Shown: piece by piece, positions 43,066 to 51,613 of the stretch
How positions within the stretch are numbered: position 1 is the stretch's first letter
Layout of the letters: the number at the start of each line of letters is the position of its first letter
Assembly: GCA_017387565.1 (NCBI GenBank)
Contig: JAFOEY010000011.1
Span: 1-64,000 of the forward strand
DNA: 64,000 nt
Direction: 5' to 3'
From: Lachnospiraceae bacterium
GTDB taxonomy: Bacteria > Bacillota > Clostridia > Lachnospirales > Lachnospiraceae
Made by a program: the position numbers and the translations under genes
Notes under the pieces: model-generated
What the model saw: only the letters and a program-made list of their open reading frames with translations
Databases searched by the model: none
What the model was told of the DNA's origin: nothing

Positions 43066-43672
43066 TTACCGTGCCTCCTTCCATTAACATCGTCCTAAAA
43101 CAGGTAAGTCCTGCATTCACACCATTTACAATGGCATTGGTTGTAATGGTCGCTCCTGAGATGGCATCAATCTGATCAGCGCTTTGGGCACCGGTTTTGG
43201 TATAGCTGAATAATTCTGCTTTTTTATTTTCAAACTGAGGTTTTAAAACCGAATCGGCATTCATGCCAAGTCCTGCTGTCTCTGAAATACTCAAAATCGA
43301 AATTCCATTCAGAGTTCCGTCATTGCGGATTCCCATGGAAAACCGGATATCTCCGCCATAACCTTCATGGTCGGTTACGATAATAACATATCCAATGACA
43401 TTGCCGGAGGCATCAACTGCCTCGGATACTTCATCCACGGATACATTATATCCGGCATCTGCTACCACTTTATCAGCATCCTCTGATGTGATATCTTCGC
43501 GTAAGCGGAAACTGTCAGCATCTGCAAACACTTCTTTGCTGGCTTCTTCTTTTGCCTTTTCCTGAGCCTGTGCAATCGGATCTTTGGTAACCTGATACAC
43601 GAGTCCCAACAGACATCCGGCAATCAAGGTAATTGCAAACAAAATAGCTGCTTCTTTCAACATATTTTTCAT
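43058..43672 (-). CDS. rnfG: Rnf complex subunit RnfG (covalent FMN)
   Basis: A 204-residue membrane-anchored flavoprotein with one N-terminal helix and the covalent FMN attachment site SGATITTNAIVNGV near the C-terminus (Thr in S-G-A-T). It shares ATGA with the end of rnfD, so the two are coupled. Confidence 0.97.
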   Translation of the reverse strand: MKNMLKEAAILFAITLIAGCLLGLVYQVTKDPIAQAQEKAKEEASKEVFADADSFRLREDITSEDADKVVADAGYNVSVDEVSEAVDASGNVIGYVIIVTDHEGYGGDIRFSMGIRNDGTLNGISILSISETAGLGMNADSVLKPQFENKKAELFSYTKTGAQSADQIDAISGATITTNAIVNGVNAGLTCFRTMLMEGGTVNE

Positions 43673-44604
43673 CTCTGCATACCTCCTTTTCTGCCAAATG
43701 CATGCGGCATGGTATATTTCTCAATTAAAGGAGTCAGCAGATTTCCAAGAATAATCGCATAGGAAACGCCCTCTGCACTCGCACCGAAAATTCGGAAAAT
43801 ACCGGTTAAAATTCCTAAAAGAATTCCAAAAACATATTGTCCTTTGATAGTAATCGGCCGCGTCACATAATCGGTTGCCATAAAGAATGCACCAAGCATG
43901 AGACCACCTCCGGCAAGATGTGCAGCGATAAAATCAAAATCAAAACCTCTGCCGCCAAAGAGAACAATAAATACGACAAAAGTCAGGATATAGGTTCCGG
44001 GAATTCTTAAATCAATGATTCCCATAAGCATTAAGAAAATTGCTCCCAGTACAATGGCAATCATGGATGTTTCCCCAATAGTTCCCGAAGTAAAACCGGT
44101 TACCATCTTAAATACATTGACATGCTCTCCTGCCTTTAATGCCGCAAGCGGAGTTGCTCCCGAATAAGCATCCGTTGCAAAATCCGTCATAATGGATGTA
44201 AATGCCAGAAGTAAGAAACATCTTCCGCCAAGCGCCGGATTCATAAAGTTCTGGCCCAGACCCCCAAAGAGCATTTTTACAACAACAATGGCAAAGAAAC
44301 CACCAATTACACCAATCCACCAGGGTGCATTCGGAGGTAGGTTAAGGGCTAACAACAAGCCCGTTACAACTGCCGAACCATCTTTGATTGTAATGTTTTT
44401 ATGTACCAGTAAATCAAATAAATATTCAAAAAGTACACAACTTAAAACAGTCACAATGACTAATATAAACGCATTCAGTCCGAAATTATATATGCCGAAG
44501 ACGGTAGTGGGTAAAAGTGCAATTACTACACAAAGCATAATGATCTGAGTCGACATCTTCGAACGAATATGCGGATTCGATGACACTTTCATGAAATCAC
44601 TCAT
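43669..44604 (-). CDS. rnfD: Rnf complex subunit RnfD (covalent FMN)
   Basis: A 311-residue membrane flavoprotein with about eight helices. The covalent FMN site is the Thr of SGATPLAALKAG (about residue 155). An AGGAGG precedes the ATG and the stop overlaps rnfG. Confidence 0.97.
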   Translation of the reverse strand: MSDFMKVSSNPHIRSKMSTQIIMLCVVIALLPTTVFGIYNFGLNAFILVIVTVLSCVLFEYLFDLLVHKNITIKDGSAVVTGLLLALNLPPNAPWWIGVIGGFFAIVVVKMLFGGLGQNFMNPALGGRCFLLLAFTSIMTDFATDAYSGATPLAALKAGEHVNVFKMVTGFTSGTIGETSMIAIVLGAIFLMLMGIIDLRIPGTYILTFVVFIVLFGGRGFDFDFIAAHLAGGGLMLGAFFMATDYVTRPITIKGQYVFGILLGILTGIFRIFGASAEGVSYAIILGNLLTPLIEKYTMPHAFGRKGGMQR

Positions 44605-44615
44605 TTTTTTACCTC

Positions 44616-45941
44616 CTACGATTTCTTTCTTCGGTCTGCCAAAACCATCTTACGCATGGATTTAATCTGCTGGGTAAGCGGTCTTTTGGCAGGACAGATA
44701 AAACTACAGCATCCGCATTCACAGCATTCCATTCCATTATGTTTCTGGAATGCTTCTTTATTGCCTCTTGCTGCATAATCTGCAAGTCTGGCGGGCACTA
44801 CCCGACCGGGACAAACTTCTACACAACGGCCACAATTGATGCACGGACCTTCCTCGGAAGCCGAAACATCATCCTTTGTTAAACAAAGAAGTGCCGATGC
44901 TGTCTTGGTTGTGGGAACATCCAGGTGGAACAGGGCAAATCCCATCATAGGACCACCATTTATGATCTTTGCCGGTTCTTTAATAAATCCACCGGCTTCT
45001 TCAATCAGTTCATGATAATTGGTACCAATCCGCACACGGAAGTTGCAGGGATCGGCTATTGCATCTCCTGTTACCGTAACAATCCGGTACATCAGAGGTT
45101 TGTTTTCTCTTACAGCACTGTTGATTGCCACCAGTGTATCTACATTGTCCACAATACATCCGGCATCAGCGGGCAGTTGATCGCAATTAATCATCCTTCC
45201 GGTCGCAGCGTATATCAGCTGTCTCTCTGATCCCTGCGGATATTTGGTCTTTAATCCCTTAACCGTAATACGGGGCTCGTCCTTTGTGAGTTCTTTTAAA
45301 ATTTTGATACAATCCGGCTTATTATCTTCTACTGCCAGAATTCCCTGTGCATTATCAAACAAAGCAAGGACACATTTTAAACCGTCAATCACCTTTTGAG
45401 GTTCCTCAATCATTCTTCGATAATCCGAAGTTAAGTACGGCTCACATTCCGCGCAGTTACCGATTACATACTCGATTTTGTCAGGTTCCTTGGGAGAAAG
45501 CTTCACATGAGTCGGAAAACCTGCTCCACCCATGCCGACGACACCTGCCGCCTGCACTTTTTTTATGATTTCCTCTTTACTCTGTTCCTCCAGAGGCTTG
45601 CATACGCCATAATCGACTTCCTCATAAAGGCCGTCATTTTCAATAATAATGGAATCTATACTGTCTCCTAATGTAATCCGTCTTTTTTCAATTCCTTTCA
45701 CAGTACCGGAAACCGTTGCATAAATTGGTGCTGATACAAATCCACCTGCCTCGGCAATTTTCTGTCCGGTCAACACATGATCGCCTTTTTGAACGATTGG
45801 CACCGCCGGTGCTCCGATATGCTGGGATAACGGATATACGAGATCCCCTTTGGGCAATACATCTTTAATCGGCTTATCTTTACTTATGTCTTTACCATCA
45901 TAAGGATGAATGCCACCGGTAAAAGTTCCTCTTGCTCCCAT
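44616..45941 (-). CDS. rnfC: Rnf complex subunit RnfC (NADH-binding)
   Basis: A 441-residue peripheral subunit that binds NADH/FMN and two 4Fe-4S clusters. It starts MGARGTFTGGIHPYDGKDIS, has the nucleotide-binding VVGMGGAGFPTHVKL, and ends with CINCGRCVEVCPG and CCECGCCSFICPAKRP. The open frame reaches 46010, but AAAGAGG 8 nt before the ATG at 45941 and the family N-terminus favour the shorter form. First gene of the operon rnfCDGEAB. Confidence 0.97.
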   Translation of the reverse strand: MGARGTFTGGIHPYDGKDISKDKPIKDVLPKGDLVYPLSQHIGAPAVPIVQKGDHVLTGQKIAEAGGFVSAPIYATVSGTVKGIEKRRITLGDSIDSIIIENDGLYEEVDYGVCKPLEEQSKEEIIKKVQAAGVVGMGGAGFPTHVKLSPKEPDKIEYVIGNCAECEPYLTSDYRRMIEEPQKVIDGLKCVLALFDNAQGILAVEDNKPDCIKILKELTKDEPRITVKGLKTKYPQGSERQLIYAATGRMINCDQLPADAGCIVDNVDTLVAINSAVRENKPLMYRIVTVTGDAIADPCNFRVRIGTNYHELIEEAGGFIKEPAKIINGGPMMGFALFHLDVPTTKTASALLCLTKDDVSASEEGPCINCGRCVEVCPGRVVPARLADYAARGNKEAFQKHNGMECCECGCCSFICPAKRPLTQQIKSMRKMVLADRRKKS

Positions 45942-46136
45942 CTTCTTACCTCTTTCTTTTTGCAGTGTCAATGCACTGTTATTCTTCTCAATTATCATTC
46001 GCGTTTTCAATTCCGCTTTCTTTTCTACTATACTATTTTTTTGATATTTTTTCTATAAATTTGTGCAAAAAATACATACTTTTCTTATATGCACAGATTT
46101 ATTGATGGGTTTTGTTCGTAACTATGGGAACATGAT

Positions 46137-46362
46137 ATGTCGTCCATATAGAAATAGATATCTTTTCCCGCTGGCTTTTACGAGGTTTTGTTTTTTTCTT
46201 AGCGACATGGCGAACAAAAAGAATGCCCGGTTTCAACTGTTTGAGGACGAAGTCTGAGTTTTGAAGCCGGACATTTAATAATTTTTTGCGAGCATGCCGC
46301 TTAGAAAAACTAAAAACCGAAGTATGAGGCGGAAAAGATGTCTATTTCTATATGGACGACAC
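46137..46362. repeat. Long imperfect inverted repeat upstream of rnfC
   Basis: The outer arms ATGTCGTCCATATAGAAATA (46137-46156) and TATTTCTATATGGACGACAC (46343-46362) pair almost perfectly and continue inward for about 30 bp. Inner pairs ACATGGCGAACAAAAA / TTTTTTGCGAGCATGCCGC and TGCCCGGTTTCAA / TTGAAGCCGGACA extend the fold over the whole 226 bp, with an apical loop around GTTTGAGGACGAAGTC. No ORF. It behaves like a second MITE or a large structured RNA. The interval 45942-46732 holds this element, a smaller hairpin at 46367-46395 and MITE copy 4; I see no gene. Confidence 0.7.
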
Positions 46363-46453
46363 TTATTTCTCAAAGATTGCAAACTTTGCGAGAAATATAT
46401 CTGAAAAGTAAAATTTTTAATAAGACGTGTAAGATAAAATATGGTAAAATAAT

Positions 46454-46640
46454 ATGATACCAGGGTCAAAAGGTCATACTTTTCATGCTCGCATGAAAAA
46501 GTATGACTTTAGGACCCGCAAAACATGAGAAAGTAGCCCGATTAGGGCGGATTTCGATTGTTTACGGATTGCGAGAGCACAAAGTGCGTAGCAATCCGTT
46601 GGTATCATGGGGTCAAAATACCTTTTGACCCCAACATCAT
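46454..46640 (+). repeat. Dispersed MITE-like element, copy 4
   Basis: A 187-bp copy of the family at 2281, flanked by AAT on both sides. The usual GGGGGCAAAATACC near the right end is GGGGTCAAAATACC here. It lies between rnfC and the 46.7-kb gene, which point away from each other. Confidence 0.85.
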
Positions 46641-46732
46641 AATATTGTATTAAAGAAACTATAGATAAAAAAAGATTTCAAATATCAAGAATATCATTTA
46701 TATCAAGAAATATTTATAAAAGGATAGATACC

Positions 46733-47845
46733 ATGAAAACATTTACAAAAGAACTTTCCATCGATTTGGAAATATATCCCTTAGACCGAATTGCACCGCT
46801 TGCTGACATTCTCTTTGTCGATATTGAATCTACCGGTTTTTCAGCCAAATCGTCTTCACTATATGAAATCGGATGCATTTATTTTGATGCTGACAAACCA
46901 CAGCTCATTCAGTTTTTTGCCGAAAACAGTTCTGAAGAAAAAGAAGTCCTTGCATCTTTCTTTGCACTGTGTTCAGACAGGAATACATTAATTCATTTTA
47001 ACGGAAATACTTTTGATATTCCTTACATGAAAACAAAGGCCAAACAATACCATCTGGATGCTCCGTTTGATCAGATGGAAGGTGTTGATATTTATAAGCG
47101 CATCATGCCATATAAGGATATTTTAGGACTTGAAAACTGTAAACAGAAAACAGTCGAAGCATTCCTTGGAATTGAACGCAAAGACCAGTATCATGGTGGA
47201 CAGCTGATTGAAATCTACAAGGAATATTGCAAAAATCCCTCTGCAGAACTGGAAGAATTATTAATTCTGCATAACGAAGATGATATGAAAGGCATGCTAA
47301 AACTTCTTCCGATTTTAACTTATTCTGATCTGTTTATGGCACCTTTCCGTGTTGTAAAAGTACAGGCAAATCACTTTACCAATGAGGATCAGACCGACGG
47401 CGATGAAATATTGATGAAACTTCGTTTTCAGGCCGCTTTCCCAAAACCGATTTCCATGCACAAGGCGGGATGTCATTTCAGTGCCCAGGATAATGAAGGA
47501 TTTTTAAAGGTTCCTCTTTATAAAGGTGAATTAAAGTATTTTTATGCCAACTATAAAGACTATTACTATCTTCCCGAAGAAGATATTGCACTCCACAAAG
47601 CTGTTGCCGGTTTTGTCGATAAAAATCATCGCAAACAGGCCAAGGCATCCAATTGCTACACACGTAAAGAATCCGCTTATCTTCCTCAATGGGACATCAT
47701 TTTTACACCTATCTTCAAACAGTCCTATGAGGATACACTCTGCTATTTTGAATTAACGGAAGAAATGAAAAAACAACCGGAGATTTTTCGCCAGTATGCC
47801 CTTCACATTTTAGACATGATTGCACATGCACGCGATTTCAGTTAA
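46733..47845 (+). CDS. YprB-type ribonuclease H-like domain protein
   Basis: A 370-residue protein with an exonuclease fold of the DEDD/ribonuclease H-like kind: FVDIESTGFSAKSSSLYEIGC (D-x-E at about residue 30), LIHFNGNTFDIPYMKTKA, and LHNEDDMKGMLKLLP (about 180). It resembles the YprB family. The last ~170 residues carry no catalytic motif that I recognise. Nucleic-acid processing is likely, with substrate unknown. Plus strand, alone, ended by a bidirectional terminator. Confidence 0.8.
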   Translation: MKTFTKELSIDLEIYPLDRIAPLADILFVDIESTGFSAKSSSLYEIGCIYFDADKPQLIQFFAENSSEEKEVLASFFALCSDRNTLIHFNGNTFDIPYMKTKAKQYHLDAPFDQMEGVDIYKRIMPYKDILGLENCKQKTVEAFLGIERKDQYHGGQLIEIYKEYCKNPSAELEELLILHNEDDMKGMLKLLPILTYSDLFMAPFRVVKVQANHFTNEDQTDGDEILMKLRFQAAFPKPISMHKAGCHFSAQDNEGFLKVPLYKGELKYFYANYKDYYYLPEEDIALHKAVAGFVDKNHRKQAKASNCYTRKESAYLPQWDIIFTPIFKQSYEDTLCYFELTEEMKKQPEIFRQYALHILDMIAHARDFS

Positions 47846-47869
47846 CGAAAAAAACGTGACGGTACATAA

Positions 47870-47896
47870 AAAAGACAACCATTTAGGTTGTCTTTT
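47870..47896. terminator. Bidirectional terminator between YprB-type gene and cheR
   Basis: AAAGACAACC / GGTTGTCTTT with a short loop and A/T runs on both sides, between converging genes. Confidence 0.88.
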
Positions 47897-47921
47897 TACT
47901 TTCATATACAAATATCATCTA

Positions 47922-48701
47922 TCACAATTTTTCATAATAAAAAGAATCTTTTCGTGCAAATCCCATCTGTTTATAAGAAATAATCTGCTCTGTACTTCCG
48001 ATAAATAAGATACCCTTTCGAACCAAAGAATTATAGAACTTTTGGAAAATCTCGTCCTTGGCTTCCTCGGTAAAATAAATCAGAACATTACGACATATGA
48101 TATAGTGGTAATCCTTAGGATATGGATCTAACAACAGATTATGCTTGCTAAACTTTACACGTGCTTTAATCTCATCACTGATCCGGTAAGAAGGTCCTAC
48201 TTTTGTAAAGTACTTCTTTTTGAAATCTTCGGGAACTGCCGCAATACTTTTTTCATTGTATAAACCGGCCTGTGCTTTTTCAAGTACCTGATTATCAATA
48301 TCCGTAGCAAATATGGTAATCTGATTAAGTGGAAGATGTCTGGATAATGCCATAACAAGTGAATAAGGCTCATCACCCGTAGAACAGGCTGCACTCCATA
48401 TCTTTAAATTGGTTCCAAAATCATGTATCAACTGAGGAATAATTATTTTGTCCATATATTCCCACTGATCCGGATTTCGATAAAACTCAGAAACATTAAT
48501 CGTAAGATAATTTACAAATTCATCGAACTTCTCGTGATTTGTTTTGAGCAATTCCACATATTTAGCATATCCGTCAATACTGTTTTGGGCTATAAGTGTA
48601 TCGATACGTCTTTTCATCTGCTTTTCTTTATAGCAGCTTAAATCGATATGTGTTAAATCATATACAGCTTTTTTAAACTGTTCATAATCGTATACAGCCA
48701 T
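47922..48701 (-). CDS. cheR: CheR-type protein-glutamate methyltransferase
   Basis: A 259-residue SAM-dependent methyltransferase for chemoreceptor glutamates. It has the N-terminal helical domain and a Rossmann fold with WSAACSTGDEPYSLVMAL (SAM loop), ATDIDNQVLEKA and DYHYIICRNVLIYFT. No other chemotaxis gene is in the window. It starts 6 bp after the S1-like gene and is probably co-transcribed with it. Confidence 0.93.
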   Translation of the reverse strand: MAVYDYEQFKKAVYDLTHIDLSCYKEKQMKRRIDTLIAQNSIDGYAKYVELLKTNHEKFDEFVNYLTINVSEFYRNPDQWEYMDKIIIPQLIHDFGTNLKIWSAACSTGDEPYSLVMALSRHLPLNQITIFATDIDNQVLEKAQAGLYNEKSIAAVPEDFKKKYFTKVGPSYRISDEIKARVKFSKHNLLLDPYPKDYHYIICRNVLIYFTEEAKDEIFQKFYNSLVRKGILFIGSTEQIISYKQMGFARKDSFYYEKL

Positions 48702-48707
48702 TAAGAA

Positions 48708-49832
48708 TTACGCTTCGCCTTCCTCTGAGATAACCTGCTCAACATCTACGGAAACAACATCTGCATCGTCATCAGCATCTGTTTCCAATAAAGCTTTCAT
48801 GCTCAAACTAATCTTGTGATCATTTTCATTGAAGTCAACAATTTTAGCTTCCACTTCCTGTCCGACAGATAATACATCGGAAGGTTTCTCAATGTGTTCT
48901 TTAGAAATCTGTGAAACATGTAATAATGCGTCAACACCGGCTTCTAATTCAATAAACGCACCAAAATCTGTCATTCTGGCAACTTTACCTGATGCCACAT
49001 TGCCAACAGCATATTTGCTTGTAGCATCTTTCCAAGGGTTGGTATCATCAAATTTCATACTCAGTGCAATCTTGGTTCCGTCAATATCTTTGATCAATAC
49101 TTTTACGGCATCACCAACTTTGAAAACCTTTTTGGGATTTTCAACACGTCCCCATGACATCTCTGAAATATGAAGTAATCCGTCTGCACCACCTAAATCG
49201 ATAAATGCACCAAAATCGGTAACATTTTTAACGACGCCGTCAACGATATCTCCGATATGGATTTTCTCAAATAATGCTTTCTGTTCTTCTGCCTTTTTTG
49301 CAACTAAAAGCTGTTTACGGTCACCGATAAATCTTCTTCTCTTCGGATTGTACTCTGTAATTACAAATTCGATTTCCTGATCAGCATATTTGCCAAGGTC
49401 TTTTTCATACACATTGGAAACCAGACTTGCGGGAATAAAAATTCTGGCTTCATCAACGACAACACTTAATCCACCATCAAGTACCTGTGCAACTTTTGCT
49501 TTTAATACTTCTTTATTTTCAAAAGCATCCTGAATTCTCTTGTATCCTTTTTCAAGCGCAAGTCTCTTATAAGATAAAAGAACCTGTCCCTCTCCATCGT
49601 TTACTTTGATAACTTTAACGTCAATTTTGTCATCGACTTTTAAAGCTGTTGTCAGATCAAAATTGGCTTCATTTGTATATTCATTTCTGGTAAGAACACC
49701 ATCTGATTTATAACCGATATTTAATACAGCAACATCCGGTTTAACATCGATGACAGTACCCTCTATAACCTCTCCGTTTCTGATTGTTTTTAATGATTGT
49801 TCCAGCATTTGTTCAAAAGATAATTCTGACAT
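48708..49832 (-). CDS. rpsA: S1-domain RNA-binding protein (RpsA-like)
   Basis: A 374-residue protein with four S1 domains (about 17-85, 102-168, 187-256, 271-342), an acidic C-terminus and the ISEMSWGRV and LLHVSQISKEH signatures. In Firmicutes this short S1 version is probably a ribosome-associated RNA-binding protein and is not identical to the six-domain E. coli S1. AGGAGG lies 10 nt before the ATG at 49832. The start lies inside the last codons of ispH. Confidence 0.9.
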   Translation of the reverse strand: MSELSFEQMLEQSLKTIRNGEVIEGTVIDVKPDVAVLNIGYKSDGVLTRNEYTNEANFDLTTALKVDDKIDVKVIKVNDGEGQVLLSYKRLALEKGYKRIQDAFENKEVLKAKVAQVLDGGLSVVVDEARIFIPASLVSNVYEKDLGKYADQEIEFVITEYNPKRRRFIGDRKQLLVAKKAEEQKALFEKIHIGDIVDGVVKNVTDFGAFIDLGGADGLLHISEMSWGRVENPKKVFKVGDAVKVLIKDIDGTKIALSMKFDDTNPWKDATSKYAVGNVASGKVARMTDFGAFIELEAGVDALLHVSQISKEHIEKPSDVLSVGQEVEAKIVDFNENDHKISLSMKALLETDADDDADVVSVDVEQVISEEGEA

Positions 49833-50661
49833 AATTTTGAACCTCCTCAATTATATTGTTTGGGGTGGACGCCCCTGCGGTAATTCCTACCGGACCAACC
49901 GGCACGGTCAACTCTGATTGTAAGTCTTTCAGAGTCTGTATAAAAAAAGTGTTCTCACATTCCGCTTTGCAAATTTCATATAATTTACGTGAGTTGGAAC
50001 TATGAGTACCGCCTATCACTATCATGGTATTGACTTTACGGGCAACCTCTGCTGCCTCGGTTTGTCTCTCTTCCGTTGCGTTACATATCGTTTTTACAAC
50101 ATTTATATCATAACCTTTTTTACAAATAATTTCAACCAATTCTTGAAATTTCTTGTAATTAAATGTCGTTTGCGATACAATGCATATTTTTTGATTTTGA
50201 GGTAGCTTAACCAATGCGGCCTGTTCTTTGGATTCAACCACAATGGCCGGTTTCTCGCACCACCCTTTAATTCCCTCTACTTCCGGATGCGAATCATTTC
50301 CGATAATGATAATCTGACTGCCTTCTTTGCTTTCTTTTTCTACAATTCTGTGTATCTTTTTTACAAAAGGACAAGTGGCATCCACGATTTCCAATCCCTG
50401 TCTTTGAATCAATTCATAAACATCTTTTGATACTCCATGCGAACGGATCACAACGCTTCCTTCAGTTAGCGTTGCTAACTCATCAACAGTATCGATTACC
50501 TGAACACCCTTTTTTTCGAGATCCTCCACAACATTTTCATTATGAATAATCGGCCCGAATGTATATATTTTTTTTCCTGTCCTGATCTGCTCATAAACCT
50601 GATCTACCGCACGTTTCACACCAAAACAAAAACCTGCTGTTTCTGCCAAAATCACTTCCAT
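49813..50661 (-). CDS. ispH: 4-hydroxy-3-methylbut-2-enyl diphosphate reductase
   Basis: A 282-residue iron-sulfur enzyme that makes IPP and DMAPP, the last step of the MEP isoprenoid route. The three cluster cysteines are C12, C97 and C193 (GFCFGVKRAV, DATCPFVKKI, TICNATEERQ). It ends with EVQNYVRIIF. In many Clostridia ispH is fused to the S1 gene that follows; here the two overlap by 20 bp in different frames. Confidence 0.96.
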   Translation of the reverse strand: MEVILAETAGFCFGVKRAVDQVYEQIRTGKKIYTFGPIIHNENVVEDLEKKGVQVIDTVDELATLTEGSVVIRSHGVSKDVYELIQRQGLEIVDATCPFVKKIHRIVEKESKEGSQIIIIGNDSHPEVEGIKGWCEKPAIVVESKEQAALVKLPQNQKICIVSQTTFNYKKFQELVEIICKKGYDINVVKTICNATEERQTEAAEVARKVNTMIVIGGTHSSNSRKLYEICKAECENTFFIQTLKDLQSELTVPVGPVGITAGASTPNNIIEEVQNYVRIIF

Positions 50662-50800
50662 CGTTCTATTTCCCTATTCATCAACTATGCCATTATAAAA
50701 ACACAATAAGATATTAATTGCATTTTCTATTTCAAAGACATTCCATTAACTGTTTATAATTCATAGATATTTCATTGATATTCCACTGATACAGCAAAAA

Positions 50801-51463
50801 TCAATTTTTGTTTATCAATGAAATAATCTTTTCTGCCACTTCCTCAATGGTCATATAAGACGAATCCACCAATACGGCATCATACGCCTGTCTCAATGGT
50901 GAAATTTCACGGTTCATATCCCGCTCATCCCGCTCAATAATATCTTTTTCGATTTTTTGAAGATCACATTTTTCTCCTTTTGCAGTCAGTTCATCATAAC
51001 GACGTTTTGCCCTCACATCACTGCCTGCGGTCAGATAGATTTTCACATCGGCATCCGGTAACACTACGGTTCCGATATCCCTTCCATCCATAATTACTTC
51101 TGCTGTTTTTGCAAGCTTTTGTTGCAACGATACCAGTTTTTTACGAACGTCACCGTTAGTAGAACTGGAAGATGCCATATTTCCGACTTCTTCGGTACGA
51201 ATCAGTCCATTGACATTTTCCCCGTTTAATAATACAACCTGTTCTCCGTTTTGGTACTGGATTGTAATATCTGCATCCTCACAGGCTGCACTGATAGCTG
51301 CCGAATCAGTTGCCGGAATCCCCTTTCTCAAAAGATGAAGAGCCATGGCGCGATACATGGCTCCGGTATCAACATAAATAAATCCCAGCTTCTTTGCAAC
51401 CATTTTGGCAATGGTACTTTTCCCTGCACCGGCAGGACCATCAATTGCTACTGAATAACTCAT
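50801..51463 (-). CDS. cmk: Cytidylate kinase
   Basis: A 220-residue CMP/dCMP kinase with the P-loop AIDGPAGAGKSTIAKMVA, YVDTGAMYRAMALHLL and VMDGRDIGTVVLPDADVKIYLTA. It is upstream of ispH-rpsA in the usual Clostridia order. Confidence 0.96.
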   Translation of the reverse strand: MSYSVAIDGPAGAGKSTIAKMVAKKLGFIYVDTGAMYRAMALHLLRKGIPATDSAAISAACEDADITIQYQNGEQVVLLNGENVNGLIRTEEVGNMASSSSTNGDVRKKLVSLQQKLAKTAEVIMDGRDIGTVVLPDADVKIYLTAGSDVRAKRRYDELTAKGEKCDLQKIEKDIIERDERDMNREISPLRQAYDAVLVDSSYMTIEEVAEKIISLINKN

Positions 51464-51496
51464 ATTCTTCTTCCTTTTCTAATCCTAGTTTTTTTC

Positions 51497-51607
51497 ATTC
51501 TTTGTCTTTCATTCTTTGTCTATTATTCTTTGTCTATTATTCTTTGTTTTTTATTCTTTGTTTTTTATTCTTTGTTTTTTATTCTTTGTTTTTTATTCTT
51601 TGTTTTT
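51497..51607. repeat. 14-bp tandem repeat (8 units)
   Basis: Eight consecutive units of 14 bp, consensus ATTCTTTGTTTTTT, starting at 51497, 51511, 51525, 51539, 51553, 51567, 51581 and 51595; the first three are variants with GTCTATT or GTCTTTC. They fill the space between the flavoprotein stop codon and cmk start. On the minus strand they are purine-rich (AAAAAACAAAGAAT). Confidence 0.92.
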
Positions 51608-51613
51608 AAATCA

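Noticed and set aside
49813-49850. Frameshift breaking an IspH-S1 fusion
   Set aside because: IspH is of full normal length and the S1-like gene has its own AGGAGG and ATG, so a natural overlap is simpler; a sequencing error cannot be fully excluded.
51497-51607. CRISPR array
   Set aside because: 14-bp units are directly adjacent without spacers.
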